Source: Azospirillum fermentarium
GTDB taxonomy: Bacteria > Pseudomonadota > Alphaproteobacteria > Azospirillales > Azospirillaceae
Direction of reading: 5' to 3'
Assembly (NCBI RefSeq): GCF_025961205.1
Contig: NZ_JAOQNH010000001.1
Location: 2,938,001 to 3,002,000, forward strand
Length of the DNA stretch: 64,000 nt
Shown in pieces: positions 34,567-43,702 of this stretch (positions within the stretch are counted from its first letter, which is position 1; every line of letters begins with the position of its first letter). Below the pieces are notes generated by a model. The model saw nothing but the letters and a program-made list of their open reading frames with translations. It had not been told where the DNA came from and ran no database searches. The position numbers and the translations under genes were made by a program.

Positions 34567-36642
34567 TTACCCCGCCAGCGGGATTGTCGCACGAAGCAAC
34601 CATGCGGCATCGCCGGGTTCCAGGTGCGGGGCCAGGACGGCGTAAACCCGGCTGTGGTAAGAATCGAGCCACGCGGTCTCCTCCACGCTCAGCAGCGCCG
34701 CGTCCACCAGCCGGCGGTCGATGGGGACCAGGGTCAGCACCTCGAACCCCAGCATGGGACGCTCGCCGCCGGGCACCGGGGCCGGCTCGGTCACCGCCAC
34801 CAGATTCTCGATGCGGATGCCGTATTCCCCCGTGCGGTAATAGCCCGGTTCGTTGGACAGGATCATGCCCGGCGCCAGCGCCACCGCGTTGGGGGCCTTG
34901 GCCACCCGCTGCGGCCCCTCGTGCACCGACAGATAGCTGCCGACGCCGTGGCCGGTGCCGTGGTCGTAATCCAGCCCCGCCTGCCACAGCGCCATGCGCG
35001 CCAGCGCGTCGAGCTGCGACCCGCTGGTGCCCTTGGGGAAGCGGGCCTGCGACAGGGCGATGTGCCCCTTCAGCACCAGGGTAAAGTGGCGGCGCATGGC
35101 CGCCGTGGGGGTGCCGATGGCGATGGTGCGGGTGACGTCGGTGGTGCCGTCCAGGTACTGCGCCCCGCTGTCGAGCAGGTAGAGGCAGCCCGGCTCCAGC
35201 CGGCGGTCGGTGGCCGGGGTCACGCGGTAATGGACGATGGCGCCGTTGGGGCCGGCGCCGGAAATGGTCTCGAAGCTCAGGCCGCGGAACCGTTCCCCCT
35301 CCTGCCGGAAGGCCAGCAGCCGGTCGGCCGCCGCGGATTCGCTCAGGGTGCCGTCCGCCGCCGCCCCGTCCAGCCAGCGCAGGAAACGGACCATGGCCAC
35401 CCCGTCGCGGCGGTGGGCCGCCCGCGTGCCGTCAAGCTCCACCGGGTTCTTGCACGCCTTGGGCAGGGCGCAGGGATCGCCCTGGCGCACCACGTGGGCG
35501 CCCGCCAGATGCAGCCGGTCGAAGATGCGCGCCGCCGCCGACGCCGGGTCGGCCAGCACCCGCCGCCCGCCGCGGCCCAGCCGGTCCAGCGCCGGTTCCA
35601 GCGCGTCGGGCGGCAGCACCCGCACCCCGTCCCCCAGATGGCGCCGGGTGGCGGCGGGCAGCTTGCGGGAATCGATGAACAGGTCCACCGCCCCGCCGTC
35701 ATCGACGATGGCGAACGACAGGGGCAGCGGCGTGCACGGCACGTCACCGCCGCGGATGTTCAGCAGCCACGCGATGGAATCGGGCTGGGTCAGGATGGCC
35801 GCACCGATGCCGTCGCGGCGCAGCGCCTCGGCCACCGCCTGCCGCTTCTCACCGGCGCTCATGCCGGCCAGGGCGTCGTCGTGGGGTTCCACCGGGGCCA
35901 GGGGAGCCGGGGGCTGGCCGGGCCACACGGCGTCCACCGGGTTGCCGTCGCACGGCACGAGGTCGATCCCCTCCCGCTCCAGCGCGGTGCGGAGCTTTTC
36001 GACCCACCCCACCGGGTGCAGCCACGGGTCATAGCCCAGCCGTCCGCCGCGGGGCACCGCCCCGGCCACCCAGCCGGACAGCGAATCCTCGATCAGGTGG
36101 CGAAACGCGTACAGGCTGCCGTCCACCTCCGCCTCGACCTGCAAGGTGTAGCGGCCATCGACGAACAGGGCCGCCGTGGCCGGCCCCACCACCGCCAGAC
36201 CGGCGGACCCGGTGAAACCGGTCAGCCACCCCAGCCGCTGGGCGCGCGCGGGCACATATTCCCCCTGGTGCTCGTCGGCGCGGGGCACCACGAAGCCGTC
36301 GAGCGACCGGCGGCGCAGTTCGGCCCGCAGCCGCTCCAGCCGTTCGGCGGGCGGGGGCGCGGGCTCCACCGGCTCCGCCGCCATCGCCTCCTTCAGCGCG
36401 CGCAGGGCCCGCATCAGATCCGCCGAGGGGGCGTCCGCCACCAGCGCCATCCACGCGTCGGGACCGGCGCCGTCCGGTGCCGCCAGCACGCCCCGGATCA
36501 GCGCCCGCAGCCCATCAACGGTCACGGTGGCGCCACTGGCCGCGAGCAGGCCGCCCAATCCGGCGCTGTCCAACCCGGCACTGCCCAACAGGGTGTCGTC
36601 TATCACCGCAACGGTCCTTCCTGTGATGAAACCCGGATCCAT
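34567..36642 (-). CDS. Xaa-Pro aminopeptidase (aminopeptidase P, M24B) with N-terminal extension
   Basis: Manganese enzyme that removes an N-terminal residue before proline. From the chosen ATG it has 691 residues. The canonical family start (ERLERLRAELRRRSLDGFVVPRADEHQGEYVP) appears only after about 95 residues, then the creatinase N domain, and the pita-bread catalytic domain with LLDSGAQYLDGTTDVTRTI (metal Asp residues), GTGHGVGSYLSVHEGP (metal His) and ILSNEPGYYR (metal Glu). The extra N-terminal part (VAVIDDTLLGSAGLDSAGLG, VDGLRALIRGVLAAPDG) is not a domain I recognise. The start is uncertain, since no good ribosome-binding site precedes 36642. Divergent from the solute-binding protein gene. 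Confidence 0.88.
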   Translation of the reverse strand: MDPGFITGRTVAVIDDTLLGSAGLDSAGLGGLLAASGATVTVDGLRALIRGVLAAPDGAGPDAWMALVADAPSADLMRALRALKEAMAAEPVEPAPPPAERLERLRAELRRRSLDGFVVPRADEHQGEYVPARAQRLGWLTGFTGSAGLAVVGPATAALFVDGRYTLQVEAEVDGSLYAFRHLIEDSLSGWVAGAVPRGGRLGYDPWLHPVGWVEKLRTALEREGIDLVPCDGNPVDAVWPGQPPAPLAPVEPHDDALAGMSAGEKRQAVAEALRRDGIGAAILTQPDSIAWLLNIRGGDVPCTPLPLSFAIVDDGGAVDLFIDSRKLPAATRRHLGDGVRVLPPDALEPALDRLGRGGRRVLADPASAAARIFDRLHLAGAHVVRQGDPCALPKACKNPVELDGTRAAHRRDGVAMVRFLRWLDGAAADGTLSESAAADRLLAFRQEGERFRGLSFETISGAGPNGAIVHYRVTPATDRRLEPGCLYLLDSGAQYLDGTTDVTRTIAIGTPTAAMRRHFTLVLKGHIALSQARFPKGTSGSQLDALARMALWQAGLDYDHGTGHGVGSYLSVHEGPQRVAKAPNAVALAPGMILSNEPGYYRTGEYGIRIENLVAVTEPAPVPGGERPMLGFEVLTLVPIDRRLVDAALLSVEETAWLDSYHSRVYAVLAPHLEPGDAAWLLRATIPLAG

Positions 36643-36822
36643 GAGGCTAGGCCGCGCACCGCCCCCGGTCAACGGCGCCACCGGCACAAACGGATACGGG
36701 AACCGATCCCTTCCTTGAAGCCCCGGCGGCTTTGCTCTTATCCTCAAGGTGGCGGAACAAGCCGGCACTGCCGCTCAACCGGCAGCAATGCGCAACGGAA
36801 CGGGGACAAGGGGGGACAGGCC

Positions 36823-38211
36823 ATGGGCGGACGCCGCGTGCGTGCGCTGAACGCGGTTGCCGCCGCCGTGGCATGGGCAACCGTGGCATGGGCAACCGTG
36901 GCATGGGCAACCGTGGCATGGGCAGCCGTCACCCTTTGGGGGGGAAGCGTGCAAGCCGACACGCCCGGCGGGCCGGTTCAGTTCATTCCCCATCTGGTCT
37001 ACCGCACCGGCCCCTACGCGCCCACCGGCATTCCGCTGGCCGACGGCATGGCCGATTACTTCACCCTGATCAACGCCCGCGACGGCGGCGTCGGCGGCGT
37101 GCGTCTGGCGTTCGAGGAATGCGACACCGCCTACAGCACCGACCGCGGCATCGCGTGCTACGAGGCGCTGAAGGCCAAGGGGCCGACCGGGGCGGCGGTG
37201 GTGCTGCCGCTGTCCACCGGCATCACCTATGCCCTGATCGAACGGACGCGGGCCGACCGCATTCCGCTGTTCTCGTCGGGGTACGGGCGGGCCGACGCCG
37301 GGGACGGGCGGGTCTTTCCCTATGTCTTCACCCTGCCCGCCAGCTATTGGACCGGGGCCGACGCCGCCGTCACCCACATCGCCCGGGGGCTGGGCGGCAC
37401 CGCGGCGCTGAAGGGGCGGCGCATCGCGCTGGTTCACCACGACAGCGCCTTCGGCCGCGAGCCGATCCCCCTGCTGGAGGAGCTGAGCGCCCGCTACGGC
37501 TTTGTTTTCGAGAGCTTCCCCGTCGCCCCGCCGGGGCTGGAGCAAAAGGCGGTGTGGCTGCAGGTGGCCCGCCAGTTCCGCGCCGACGACGTGCTGCTGT
37601 GGGGCTGGGGCGTGCTGAACAGCGCGGCGCTGAAGGAGGCGGCGGCGGTGGGCTTCCCCGCCGACCGCATCATCGGCGTGTGGTGGGCCGGGTCGGAACA
37701 GGACGTGCTGCCGGCGGGCGATGCGGCGCGGGGGTACAAGGCGCTGGCCTTTCACGCCACCGGCGACCGTTTTCCGGCCATCGACGCCATCCGCCGCCAT
37801 GTGGTGGAGCGCGGGCGGGCGGCGGGCGACGGCAGCCACGTGGGAAGCGTTCTCTACAACCGCGGCCTCTACAACGCCGTGGTGGTGGTGGAGGCGATCC
37901 GCACCGCCCAGCGCCGTTTCGGCGCCCGCCCCCTGACGGGGGAGGAGGTGCGGTGGGGCTTCGAATCCCTGAACCTGACGGCGGAGACCATCCGATCCCT
38001 GGGGCTGGAGGGGTTCATGGCGCCGTTGCGCATCACCTGCACCGACCACGAGGGGATGACCCCGATTCGCATCCAGCAATGGACCGGCAGCGCGTGGGTT
38101 CCCGCCTCGGACTGGATCGAACCGGACCGCGCGCTGATCCGCACCCTGGTGGAAAGGTCCGCCGCCGTCTATGCCGCCGACAAGAGGATCGTTCCCCGCT
38201 CCTGTCCCTGA
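36823..38211 (+). CDS. Branched-chain amino acid-type ABC transporter solute-binding protein
   Basis: 462-residue periplasmic binding protein of the Peripla_BP_6 (LivK-like) fold: IPLADGMADYFTLINARDGGVGG, ECDTAYSTDRGIACYEALKAKG and GRRIALVHHDSAFGREPIPLLEEL are typical. The ligand is unknown, and no permease or ATPase genes adjoin, so it is an orphan component. The signal peptide is odd: four in-frame copies of a 15-bp repeat encode AWATVAWATVAWATVAWAAV within its hydrophobic core. AAGGGGGGACAGG precedes the ATG at 36823. Confidence 0.9.
   Translation: MGGRRVRALNAVAAAVAWATVAWATVAWATVAWAAVTLWGGSVQADTPGGPVQFIPHLVYRTGPYAPTGIPLADGMADYFTLINARDGGVGGVRLAFEECDTAYSTDRGIACYEALKAKGPTGAAVVLPLSTGITYALIERTRADRIPLFSSGYGRADAGDGRVFPYVFTLPASYWTGADAAVTHIARGLGGTAALKGRRIALVHHDSAFGREPIPLLEELSARYGFVFESFPVAPPGLEQKAVWLQVARQFRADDVLLWGWGVLNSAALKEAAAVGFPADRIIGVWWAGSEQDVLPAGDAARGYKALAFHATGDRFPAIDAIRRHVVERGRAAGDGSHVGSVLYNRGLYNAVVVVEAIRTAQRRFGARPLTGEEVRWGFESLNLTAETIRSLGLEGFMAPLRITCTDHEGMTPIRIQQWTGSAWVPASDWIEPDRALIRTLVERSAAVYAADKRIVPRSCP
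36871..36930 (+). repeat. Four tandem 15-bp repeats in a signal peptide coding region
   Basis: GCATGGGCAACCGTG is repeated three times exactly (36871-36915), followed by a fourth copy with two changes (36916-36930). Each unit adds five hydrophobic residues (AWATV) to the signal peptide core. Confidence 0.97.
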
Positions 38212-38252
38212 ACGCGGGGAATGCCGGGGCGGCGGGGAGCGGCCGGGCTTTC

Positions 38253-39308
38253 CTACGCCGGCTTCAGCGCCACGAAGCGGTAGAAGCTCAACCCCCTCCC
38301 CAGCACCTGCAGCCGCGCCCACCACAGGGCCAGCTCGCGGGCCAGCCCGGCGAACAGGCGCCCGTCGGGGGGCATGTGCTCGATGCGCTCCGACAATTGG
38401 CGCACCCGCTCCAGCACCTGCGCCCGGTGGATCTGGGTCAGATCCTCGCCGATGCGCACATCCAGGTTGCGCTGGGTCAGCTCGTCCGTCATGCGCTTGG
38501 TGGTCCAGGGGAACAGGTCGGTGGGCTCCTCCTCCTTCCAGGCGTTCCAGGAATCCCACGAATCCGGGGTTCCCTCGATCACGTAATCCATGAACAGCGC
38601 GCTGCCCTTGGGCTTCAGGCAGTCGGCAACGTTGTCGAGAAAGAAGTCCTTGTCGCGCACCCGGTGCATGATGCGGTCGGCCAGCACCAGATCGTAGCTG
38701 CCCGCCGGGCGGAAGTGTTCGGGGTCATAATGGATGACCGGCGCCTTGCGGTCCATGCCCTGGATCTGGGACCGGCGCATGGCCATGCGGGCCAGCAGCG
38801 GCGACGGCTCCAGCCCGGTGACCCAGGTGTCGAAGGCGTTGACGATGGCCCGCGCCACCCCGCCCAGCCCGGCGGCCAGATCCAGCACCGATTTCGACGG
38901 GTTGAGGCCGAAGGGGCGCACGGCATCGACCATCCAATGGGCATCGCCGGGGGCGGTGAACCCCTCCCCCCACAGCATCTGGGCGCCGCGCACGCGCTCC
39001 ACCGACCAGACGGGCCAGCCGCGGCGGTCGAGCTGCAGCCCTTCCAGCCCCTTTTCCTCCGCCTCTTCCGGGGTCATGGGCGGGCCGGCGGCCACAGCCC
39101 CGGCGCCCGCGGCGGCGGTGCTGGCCGCCACGGCGTCGGCGTGCGTGCCGACACCACCCTGGCGCAGGCTGAAACGGCGGTCGCTCATGCCCTGCCGGGC
39201 CACGCGCGCCTGTTTTTGCAGGGTGGACAGGTCGTAGCCTTCCCACCATGCCAGCAGCCTCGCCCGCCAGTCGGGGTTCAGCCACCGCTCGATCTCACGC
39301 GGATGCAC
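38253..39308 (-). CDS. SAM-dependent methyltransferase, uncharacterised
   Basis: 351 residues. The SAM motif I is SVLDLAAGLGGVARAIV (about residue 140), with a motif II-like VTGLEPSPLLA and SYDLVLADRIMHRVRDKDFFLDNV. The N-terminal 120 residues are helical (ERWLNPDWRARLLAWWEGYDL) with a linker. The N-terminal part recurs in a family confined to alphaproteobacteria as far as I recall; no substrate is known. The start is GTG with AAAGGGGGC upstream. It stands alone on the minus strand; its stop faces that of the solute-binding protein gene. Confidence 0.8.
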   Translation of the reverse strand: MHPREIERWLNPDWRARLLAWWEGYDLSTLQKQARVARQGMSDRRFSLRQGGVGTHADAVAASTAAAGAGAVAAGPPMTPEEAEEKGLEGLQLDRRGWPVWSVERVRGAQMLWGEGFTAPGDAHWMVDAVRPFGLNPSKSVLDLAAGLGGVARAIVNAFDTWVTGLEPSPLLARMAMRRSQIQGMDRKAPVIHYDPEHFRPAGSYDLVLADRIMHRVRDKDFFLDNVADCLKPKGSALFMDYVIEGTPDSWDSWNAWKEEEPTDLFPWTTKRMTDELTQRNLDVRIGEDLTQIHRAQVLERVRQLSERIEHMPPDGRLFAGLARELALWWARLQVLGRGLSFYRFVALKPA

Positions 39309-39713
39309 GGTTGCCCCCTTTCACCCCCCAAAGCGGCGTATAGCCCGCGTGCGACATCACCCGACCCGAAAAGCGGCATTTTGTCGCGGAACGCCAAGTC
39401 AAAAGAGACCAACGCCGCCACTTCGGCAAAGCAGCCACCAAAGACCGAAATCAAAGGCGGAACTTTACCTCGATAAAGAGTGTTGCACGCCTCCCCCCAT
39501 GGGGTCAATAAACAGTATTTTAACCATTAGACTTCCATTTACTGCGCTATCGTCCGGTCTTTTCCGACAATTTTACGAAAATGAAACGGGGGGACCCGCC
39601 GGATGTCCGGCGTGTCACGATGGGCGGCGCCGACCGTCGGCGTGTGCCAAAACTTTCCAAGCCACCCCGCCACCGATCCCGTATGATGCCGGTCGCGTCT
39701 TTTCGAAAGGAAC
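39309..39713. other. Divergent intergenic region
   Basis: No supported gene in 405 bases. It is AT-rich around 39510-39590 and has small GC hairpins near 39590-39640. It probably contains the promoters of the divergent methyltransferase and Nudix genes. A 76-codon minus-strand frame at 39278-39508 overlaps the methyltransferase start and looks non-coding. Confidence 0.5.
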
Positions 39714-40313
39714 ATGGCCGTGCCGACATCCAAGACCGGCAACCCCTGGACCGTCCTGCTCAGCAAGCCGGTGTACGAGAATCCGTGGATCAGCGTGACG
39801 GAACACGACGTGCTGAACCCGGCGGGCAAGCCCGGCATCTATGGCGTGGTCCACATGAAGCATGTGGCCACCGGCATCCTGCCCATCGACGAGACCGGGC
39901 ACACGCTGCTGGTGGGGCAATACCGCTTCGCGCTCAAGGCCTATAGCTGGGAGATCCCCGAAGGCGGCGGAAAGATGGGCGTCGATCCGCTGGAATCGGC
40001 CCAGCGCGAACTGGCGGAGGAGACCGGGCTGACCGCCCGTCAATGGCATGCGCTGGCCACGCTGCACCTGTCCAACAGCGTGACGGACGAGGTGGCCTAC
40101 GGCTTCCTGGCCTGGGATCTGGAAGAGGGAATCGCCGCCCCGGAAGAGACGGAGGAGCTGCAGATCCGCCGCGTGCCCTTCGCCGAGGCGTTCGCCATGG
40201 CGATGGACGGGCGCATCACCGACGCCATGGCCGTCACCCTGATCCTCAAGGCCCGCCTGATGGCCCAGGCGGGCGCCCTGCCCAAAGAGGTCGCCCGCTT
40301 CCTGAAGGGGTGA
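39714..40313 (+). CDS. Nudix hydrolase (ADP-ribose pyrophosphatase-like)
   Basis: 199 residues. The Nudix box EGGGKMGVDPLESAQRELAEETGL (a split of it: GGGKMGVDPLE and RELAEETGL) lies at about 83-105. The sequence around it (VGQYRFALKAYSWEIPEGG) is that of the ADP-sugar pyrophosphatase group, which hydrolyses ADP-ribose or nucleotide sugars. GAAAGGAAC directly precedes the ATG. Its TGA is followed immediately by the stop of convergent mtnA. Confidence 0.9.
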   Translation: MAVPTSKTGNPWTVLLSKPVYENPWISVTEHDVLNPAGKPGIYGVVHMKHVATGILPIDETGHTLLVGQYRFALKAYSWEIPEGGGKMGVDPLESAQRELAEETGLTARQWHALATLHLSNSVTDEVAYGFLAWDLEEGIAAPEETEELQIRRVPFAEAFAMAMDGRITDAMAVTLILKARLMAQAGALPKEVARFLKG

Positions 40314-41405
40314 TCAGCGCCGCTCGGGAAACAGCCCCAGCAGCCCGTCGCGGTTGGCCGGGCAGACGCCACGTTCGGTGATCAGCCCGGTGACCAGCCG
40401 CGCGGGGGTCACGTCGAAGCCATAGTTGACCGCCCCGCTGCCCGCGGGCGTGATGCGCACCGTTTCGATGCGGCCGTCGGCGGTGCGGCCGGTCATGTCG
40501 GTGACCTCCGCCGCGTCGCGCTCCTCGATGGGGATCTCGCGCACGCCGTCGCTGATGCGCCAGTCGATGGTCGGCGACGGCAGGCCGACATAGAACGGCA
40601 CACCGTTGTCGTGCGCCGCCAGCGCCTTCAGGTACGTCCCGATCTTGTTGCACACGTCGCCGGTGGCCGTGGTGCGGTCGGTGCCGACGATGCACAGGTC
40701 CACCTGTCCGTGCTGCATCAGGTGGCCGCCCACATTGTCCACGACCACCGTGTGGGGGATGCCGTGGCTGTTCAGTTCCCACGCGGTCAGGCTGGCCCCC
40801 TGGTTGCGCGGGCGGGTTTCATCGACCCACACGTGCAGGGGAACGCCCTGCTCCGCCGCCACATAGACCGGGGCCAGCGCCGTTCCCCAATCCACCGTCG
40901 CCAGCCAGCCGGCGTTGCAGTGGGTCAGCACGTTGACCACCTGCCCCGGCTTGCGCGCGGCGATGGCCTGGATCAGGCGGGCGCCGTGCTCGCCGATGGC
41001 GCGGTTGATGGCCACGTCCTCATCCGCCACCGCCGCCGCTTCGGCATAGGCGGCCCCCACCCGCGACGAGGGCGGCAGCGGGGCCAGATGGGCGCGCATC
41101 CGCTCCAGCGCCCAGCGCAGGTTGACCGCGGTGGGGCGGGTTTCCAGCAGGCGGTCATAGGCGTCGTCCAGCGCGGCATCGGAGGCGTCCTCGGCCATCG
41201 CCAGCGCCATGCCATAGGCGGCGGTGGCGCCGATCAGCGGGGCGCCGCGCACCAGCATGGCGCGGATGGCATAGGCCGCGTCGGCCAAGGTGTGCAGCGA
41301 CACCACGGCAAAGGCGTGGGGAAGCCGGGTCTGGTCGATGATCTCCACCGCGCGCCCATCGGCGGCCGGCCAGATGGTGCGATAAGGCACGCCATTGATT
41401 TTCAT
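40314..41405 (-). CDS. mtnA: S-methyl-5-thioribose-1-phosphate isomerase
   Basis: 363 residues. Isomerises methylthioribose 1-phosphate to methylthioribulose 1-phosphate in methionine salvage. Family motifs are clear: DQTRLPHAF near the start, [40 protein letters not shown] (active-site Cys), [18 protein letters not shown] and the catalytic Asp in [19 protein letters not shown]. No other mtn genes are in the window. AAGGGTCG precedes the ATG. Confidence 0.97.
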   Translation of the reverse strand: MKINGVPYRTIWPAADGRAVEIIDQTRLPHAFAVVSLHTLADAAYAIRAMLVRGAPLIGATAAYGMALAMAEDASDAALDDAYDRLLETRPTAVNLRWALERMRAHLAPLPPSSRVGAAYAEAAAVADEDVAINRAIGEHGARLIQAIAARKPGQVVNVLTHCNAGWLATVDWGTALAPVYVAAEQGVPLHVWVDETRPRNQGASLTAWELNSHGIPHTVVVDNVGGHLMQHGQVDLCIVGTDRTTATGDVCNKIGTYLKALAAHDNGVPFYVGLPSPTIDWRISDGVREIPIEERDAAEVTDMTGRTADGRIETVRITPAGSGAVNYGFDVTPARLVTGLITERGVCPANRDGLLGLFPERR

Positions 41406-41554
41406 CGACCCTTACTCCCTGACCGGCTGGTTGCGGCACGAGATTAGGCACCGCCACCAAAGAGATCAACCGTTTGCCCCGCCCCGCCCCCAAAGGGGGA
41501 GTTGGCGCCGTCCGGGCGGGTGCGCACCTATGGGCCGTCCCCCATGTTCCGCCG

Positions 41555-43141
41555 ATGTGGTTGCCGATGCCGCTGCGCACCTTGCGTTCCCGCCTGTTCT
41601 ACCGTCTGCCGGGCGGGGTGCTGATCCTGCTGGCCTGCTCCGTGGCCCTGGTGGTCACCGTCGCCCTTCTGGGGCTGGTGGTGTGGCGGGACCGGGAACA
41701 GACGCTGGCCGCCGCCCGGATGGCCGCCGACACCGGCAACCGCCTGCTGGCCGAACGCACCGCCCGCATGCTGATGGCCGGCGACGGCATCATCCTGCGC
41801 CTGACCGCCCCGCCCGACGGCATCCCGCCGCTGGCCGCTCCGGTGGAAGCGGTGTGGATGGCCGACACCGCGGGCCGGGCGCTGTCGGGAACCATCATCC
41901 CCGCCGCGACGGATTCGCCGGCCCTGATGGCGGCGGTGCAGGCGGCCGGGGGGATGCCGGTGGTCCGCCGCGCGGCGGTGACCCTTGCCGGGGTCGAGCC
42001 GCCGCTGATACTCGCCCGCCCGCTGGCCGATGCCGGCGGCACCATCCAGGGCTATGCCGCCGTCGCCCTGACCGGGGGGGCGGTGGACGCCGCCCTGCGC
42101 CCGCCTCCGGCGGTGCCGGGCACGGCGGTGCTGACCGGCCTGGGGGGGGCGGTGCTGGCACGGGTTCCCACCACCTCCGCCGCTCCTCCCGAGACCGGCT
42201 CGATCCAAACCGACAGCCGCGACATTCCGGGCTACCCGCTGGCGGTGCGGCTGAGCGTGGACGGCGATGCGGCCCTGACCGCGTGGCGGGCGCGGCTGGC
42301 GGAATACACCGCCTATGGCGCCGGAACCATCCTGATGACCGTTGCGATCGGCCTGCTGGCACTGCACCGCGCCCGCCGGGAGCGGGAAGCGGAAGACGCC
42401 CTTCAGCAGGCCTATGATTCCCTGGGCGAGCGGGTGGACCGGCGGACGGCGGAACTGACCGAGGCCAATGCCCGGCTGGAGCACGCCCTGGCCGACAAGG
42501 AGATCCTGCTGAAAGAGGTGCAGCACCGGGTGAAGAACAATCTTCAGGTCATCTGCAGCCTGTTGCGGCTGCAGGCCGGGCGGCTGGACGGGTCCATCCG
42601 CGACATCTTCGACGAAAGCCTGCGCCGCATCCAATCCATGAGCCTGGTGCATGAGTTGCTCTACCGTTCCGAAGAACCGGCGCGCATCGACCTTGCCGAT
42701 TACCTGGAGCACCTGTGCGCGCGGCTTCAGCGCTCCTTCGGTCCCAGCGCGGTGCGCCTGACGGTGGAGGCGCAATCCTGGACCGTGGACGTGGACCGGG
42801 CCATGCCGCTGGCCATGATCGCCAGCGAACTGGTGTCCAACGCCCTGCGCCACGCCCACCCCGGCGGCGGCGAGGGGCTGATCCAGGTCACGCTCGCCCC
42901 GCCGGGGCCGGACGGCGGCGTGGTCTTGCAGGTGGAGGACGATGGGGTCGGCCTGCCCCCCCACGTCGGCATCGCCGCCGGCAGCGGGCGGGCCACGATG
43001 GCGTCACAGGAAAAGGGGCTGGGTCTGATTCTGGTGCAGTCGCTGGTGGCTCAGGCCGGGGCCACCCTGCACATCGCGCGGGAGGACGGAACCCGCTTCA
43101 CCGTCCGGGTTCCGCCCGCGGCGGCGGCCCGCGCCGCCTGA
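41555..43141 (+). CDS. Membrane sensor histidine kinase (HWE/HisKA_2 type)
   Basis: 528 residues. Two membrane helices (about 20-44 and 255-271) enclose a periplasmic sensor domain. A coiled coil follows (RVDRRTAELTEANARLEHAL), then the HisKA_2 phosphoacceptor region EVQHRVKNNLQVICSLLRLQ with His324, and an ATPase domain with N box ASELVSNALRHA and G boxes DDGVGLP and GLGLILV. Such kinases usually pair with general stress (PhyR) or other response regulators; none adjoins here. The ATG at 41555 was preferred over an upstream TTG because it places the first helix normally. Confidence 0.9.
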   Translation: MWLPMPLRTLRSRLFYRLPGGVLILLACSVALVVTVALLGLVVWRDREQTLAAARMAADTGNRLLAERTARMLMAGDGIILRLTAPPDGIPPLAAPVEAVWMADTAGRALSGTIIPAATDSPALMAAVQAAGGMPVVRRAAVTLAGVEPPLILARPLADAGGTIQGYAAVALTGGAVDAALRPPPAVPGTAVLTGLGGAVLARVPTTSAAPPETGSIQTDSRDIPGYPLAVRLSVDGDAALTAWRARLAEYTAYGAGTILMTVAIGLLALHRARREREAEDALQQAYDSLGERVDRRTAELTEANARLEHALADKEILLKEVQHRVKNNLQVICSLLRLQAGRLDGSIRDIFDESLRRIQSMSLVHELLYRSEEPARIDLADYLEHLCARLQRSFGPSAVRLTVEAQSWTVDVDRAMPLAMIASELVSNALRHAHPGGGEGLIQVTLAPPGPDGGVVLQVEDDGVGLPPHVGIAAGSGRATMASQEKGLGLILVQSLVAQAGATLHIAREDGTRFTVRVPPAAAARAA

Positions 43142-43142
43142 A

Positions 43143-43691
43143 TCAGGCGCCGCTCAACGCCCGCAGGCGGACATAGGCCATGGCCACCGCCACCGCCGTG
43201 CCATAGGCGCCCTCGGAACTCCGTTCCGGCAGCGCCAGAGCGCCCAGGATCGAATCGAGCCGCAGATCCACGGCGTTCTTGCCCGGCACCTTGGTGCGGC
43301 TGCTGTAGTACAGCTCCGACACGTCGATGCGGCGGTTGGGCAGCGGGATGCCGATCATCGGCTGGACATAGCGGTCCAGCAGGCCGCCGGAGAAATCCAC
43401 CACGAACCCCACCAGCGGGCGGCTGCCGATGAAATGCAGCACCCGGCCCAGCGCCGGTTCCGCCGGTTCGGTGGGCCAGAAGCTTTCCTGGATGTGCTGG
43501 CTGGTCAGGATGCGGTTGCCGCGCACCCGCACCGCCGCGACCGTCCGCAAATCCGCCTTGGCCGCGTCGAAGGACGTGGCCTCGCATTGGATGACGACGG
43601 CCTCGTCCGCCGGCTCGTCGGACAGCAGGAAGGCATAGTCGGGGTCGGTCAGGTGCTGGCCCTTCAGCCGCGCCTTCAGATCGCTCAGCAT
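43143..43691 (-). CDS. DnaQ-fold (3'-5' exonuclease-like) protein, active site degenerate
   Basis: 182 residues. It aligns by eye with the DEDDh exonuclease fold found downstream of DUF294/CBS genes: AVVIQCEATSFD sits where DTETTGLD is expected, and RPLVGFVVDFSGGLLDRYV where GHNxxFDxxFL is expected. PIGIPLPNRRIDVSEL-like text (IGIPLPNRRIDVSEL) matches. However, the first catalytic Asp is Gln35, and the HN and second Asp positions and the C-terminal HxAxxD are not conserved. It is therefore probably inactive, perhaps a binding partner. It starts 12 bases after the stop of the DUF294 gene (a GTG at 43697 is also possible). Confidence 0.75.
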   Translation of the reverse strand: MLSDLKARLKGQHLTDPDYAFLLSDEPADEAVVIQCEATSFDAAKADLRTVAAVRVRGNRILTSQHIQESFWPTEPAEPALGRVLHFIGSRPLVGFVVDFSGGLLDRYVQPMIGIPLPNRRIDVSELYYSSRTKVPGKNAVDLRLDSILGALALPERSSEGAYGTAVAVAMAYVRLRALSGA

Positions 43692-43702
43692 CGCCACCCC
43701 CG

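Noticed and set aside
34624..36800. Long plus-strand open frame continuing into the solute-binding protein gene
   Set aside because: The part before 36823 is antisense to aminopeptidase P. The true start with ribosome-binding site and signal peptide is at 36823, so there is no giant fusion.
39278..39508. 76-codon minus-strand frame
   Set aside because: It overlaps the start of the methyltransferase gene in another frame, lacks a ribosome-binding site and has no conserved features.
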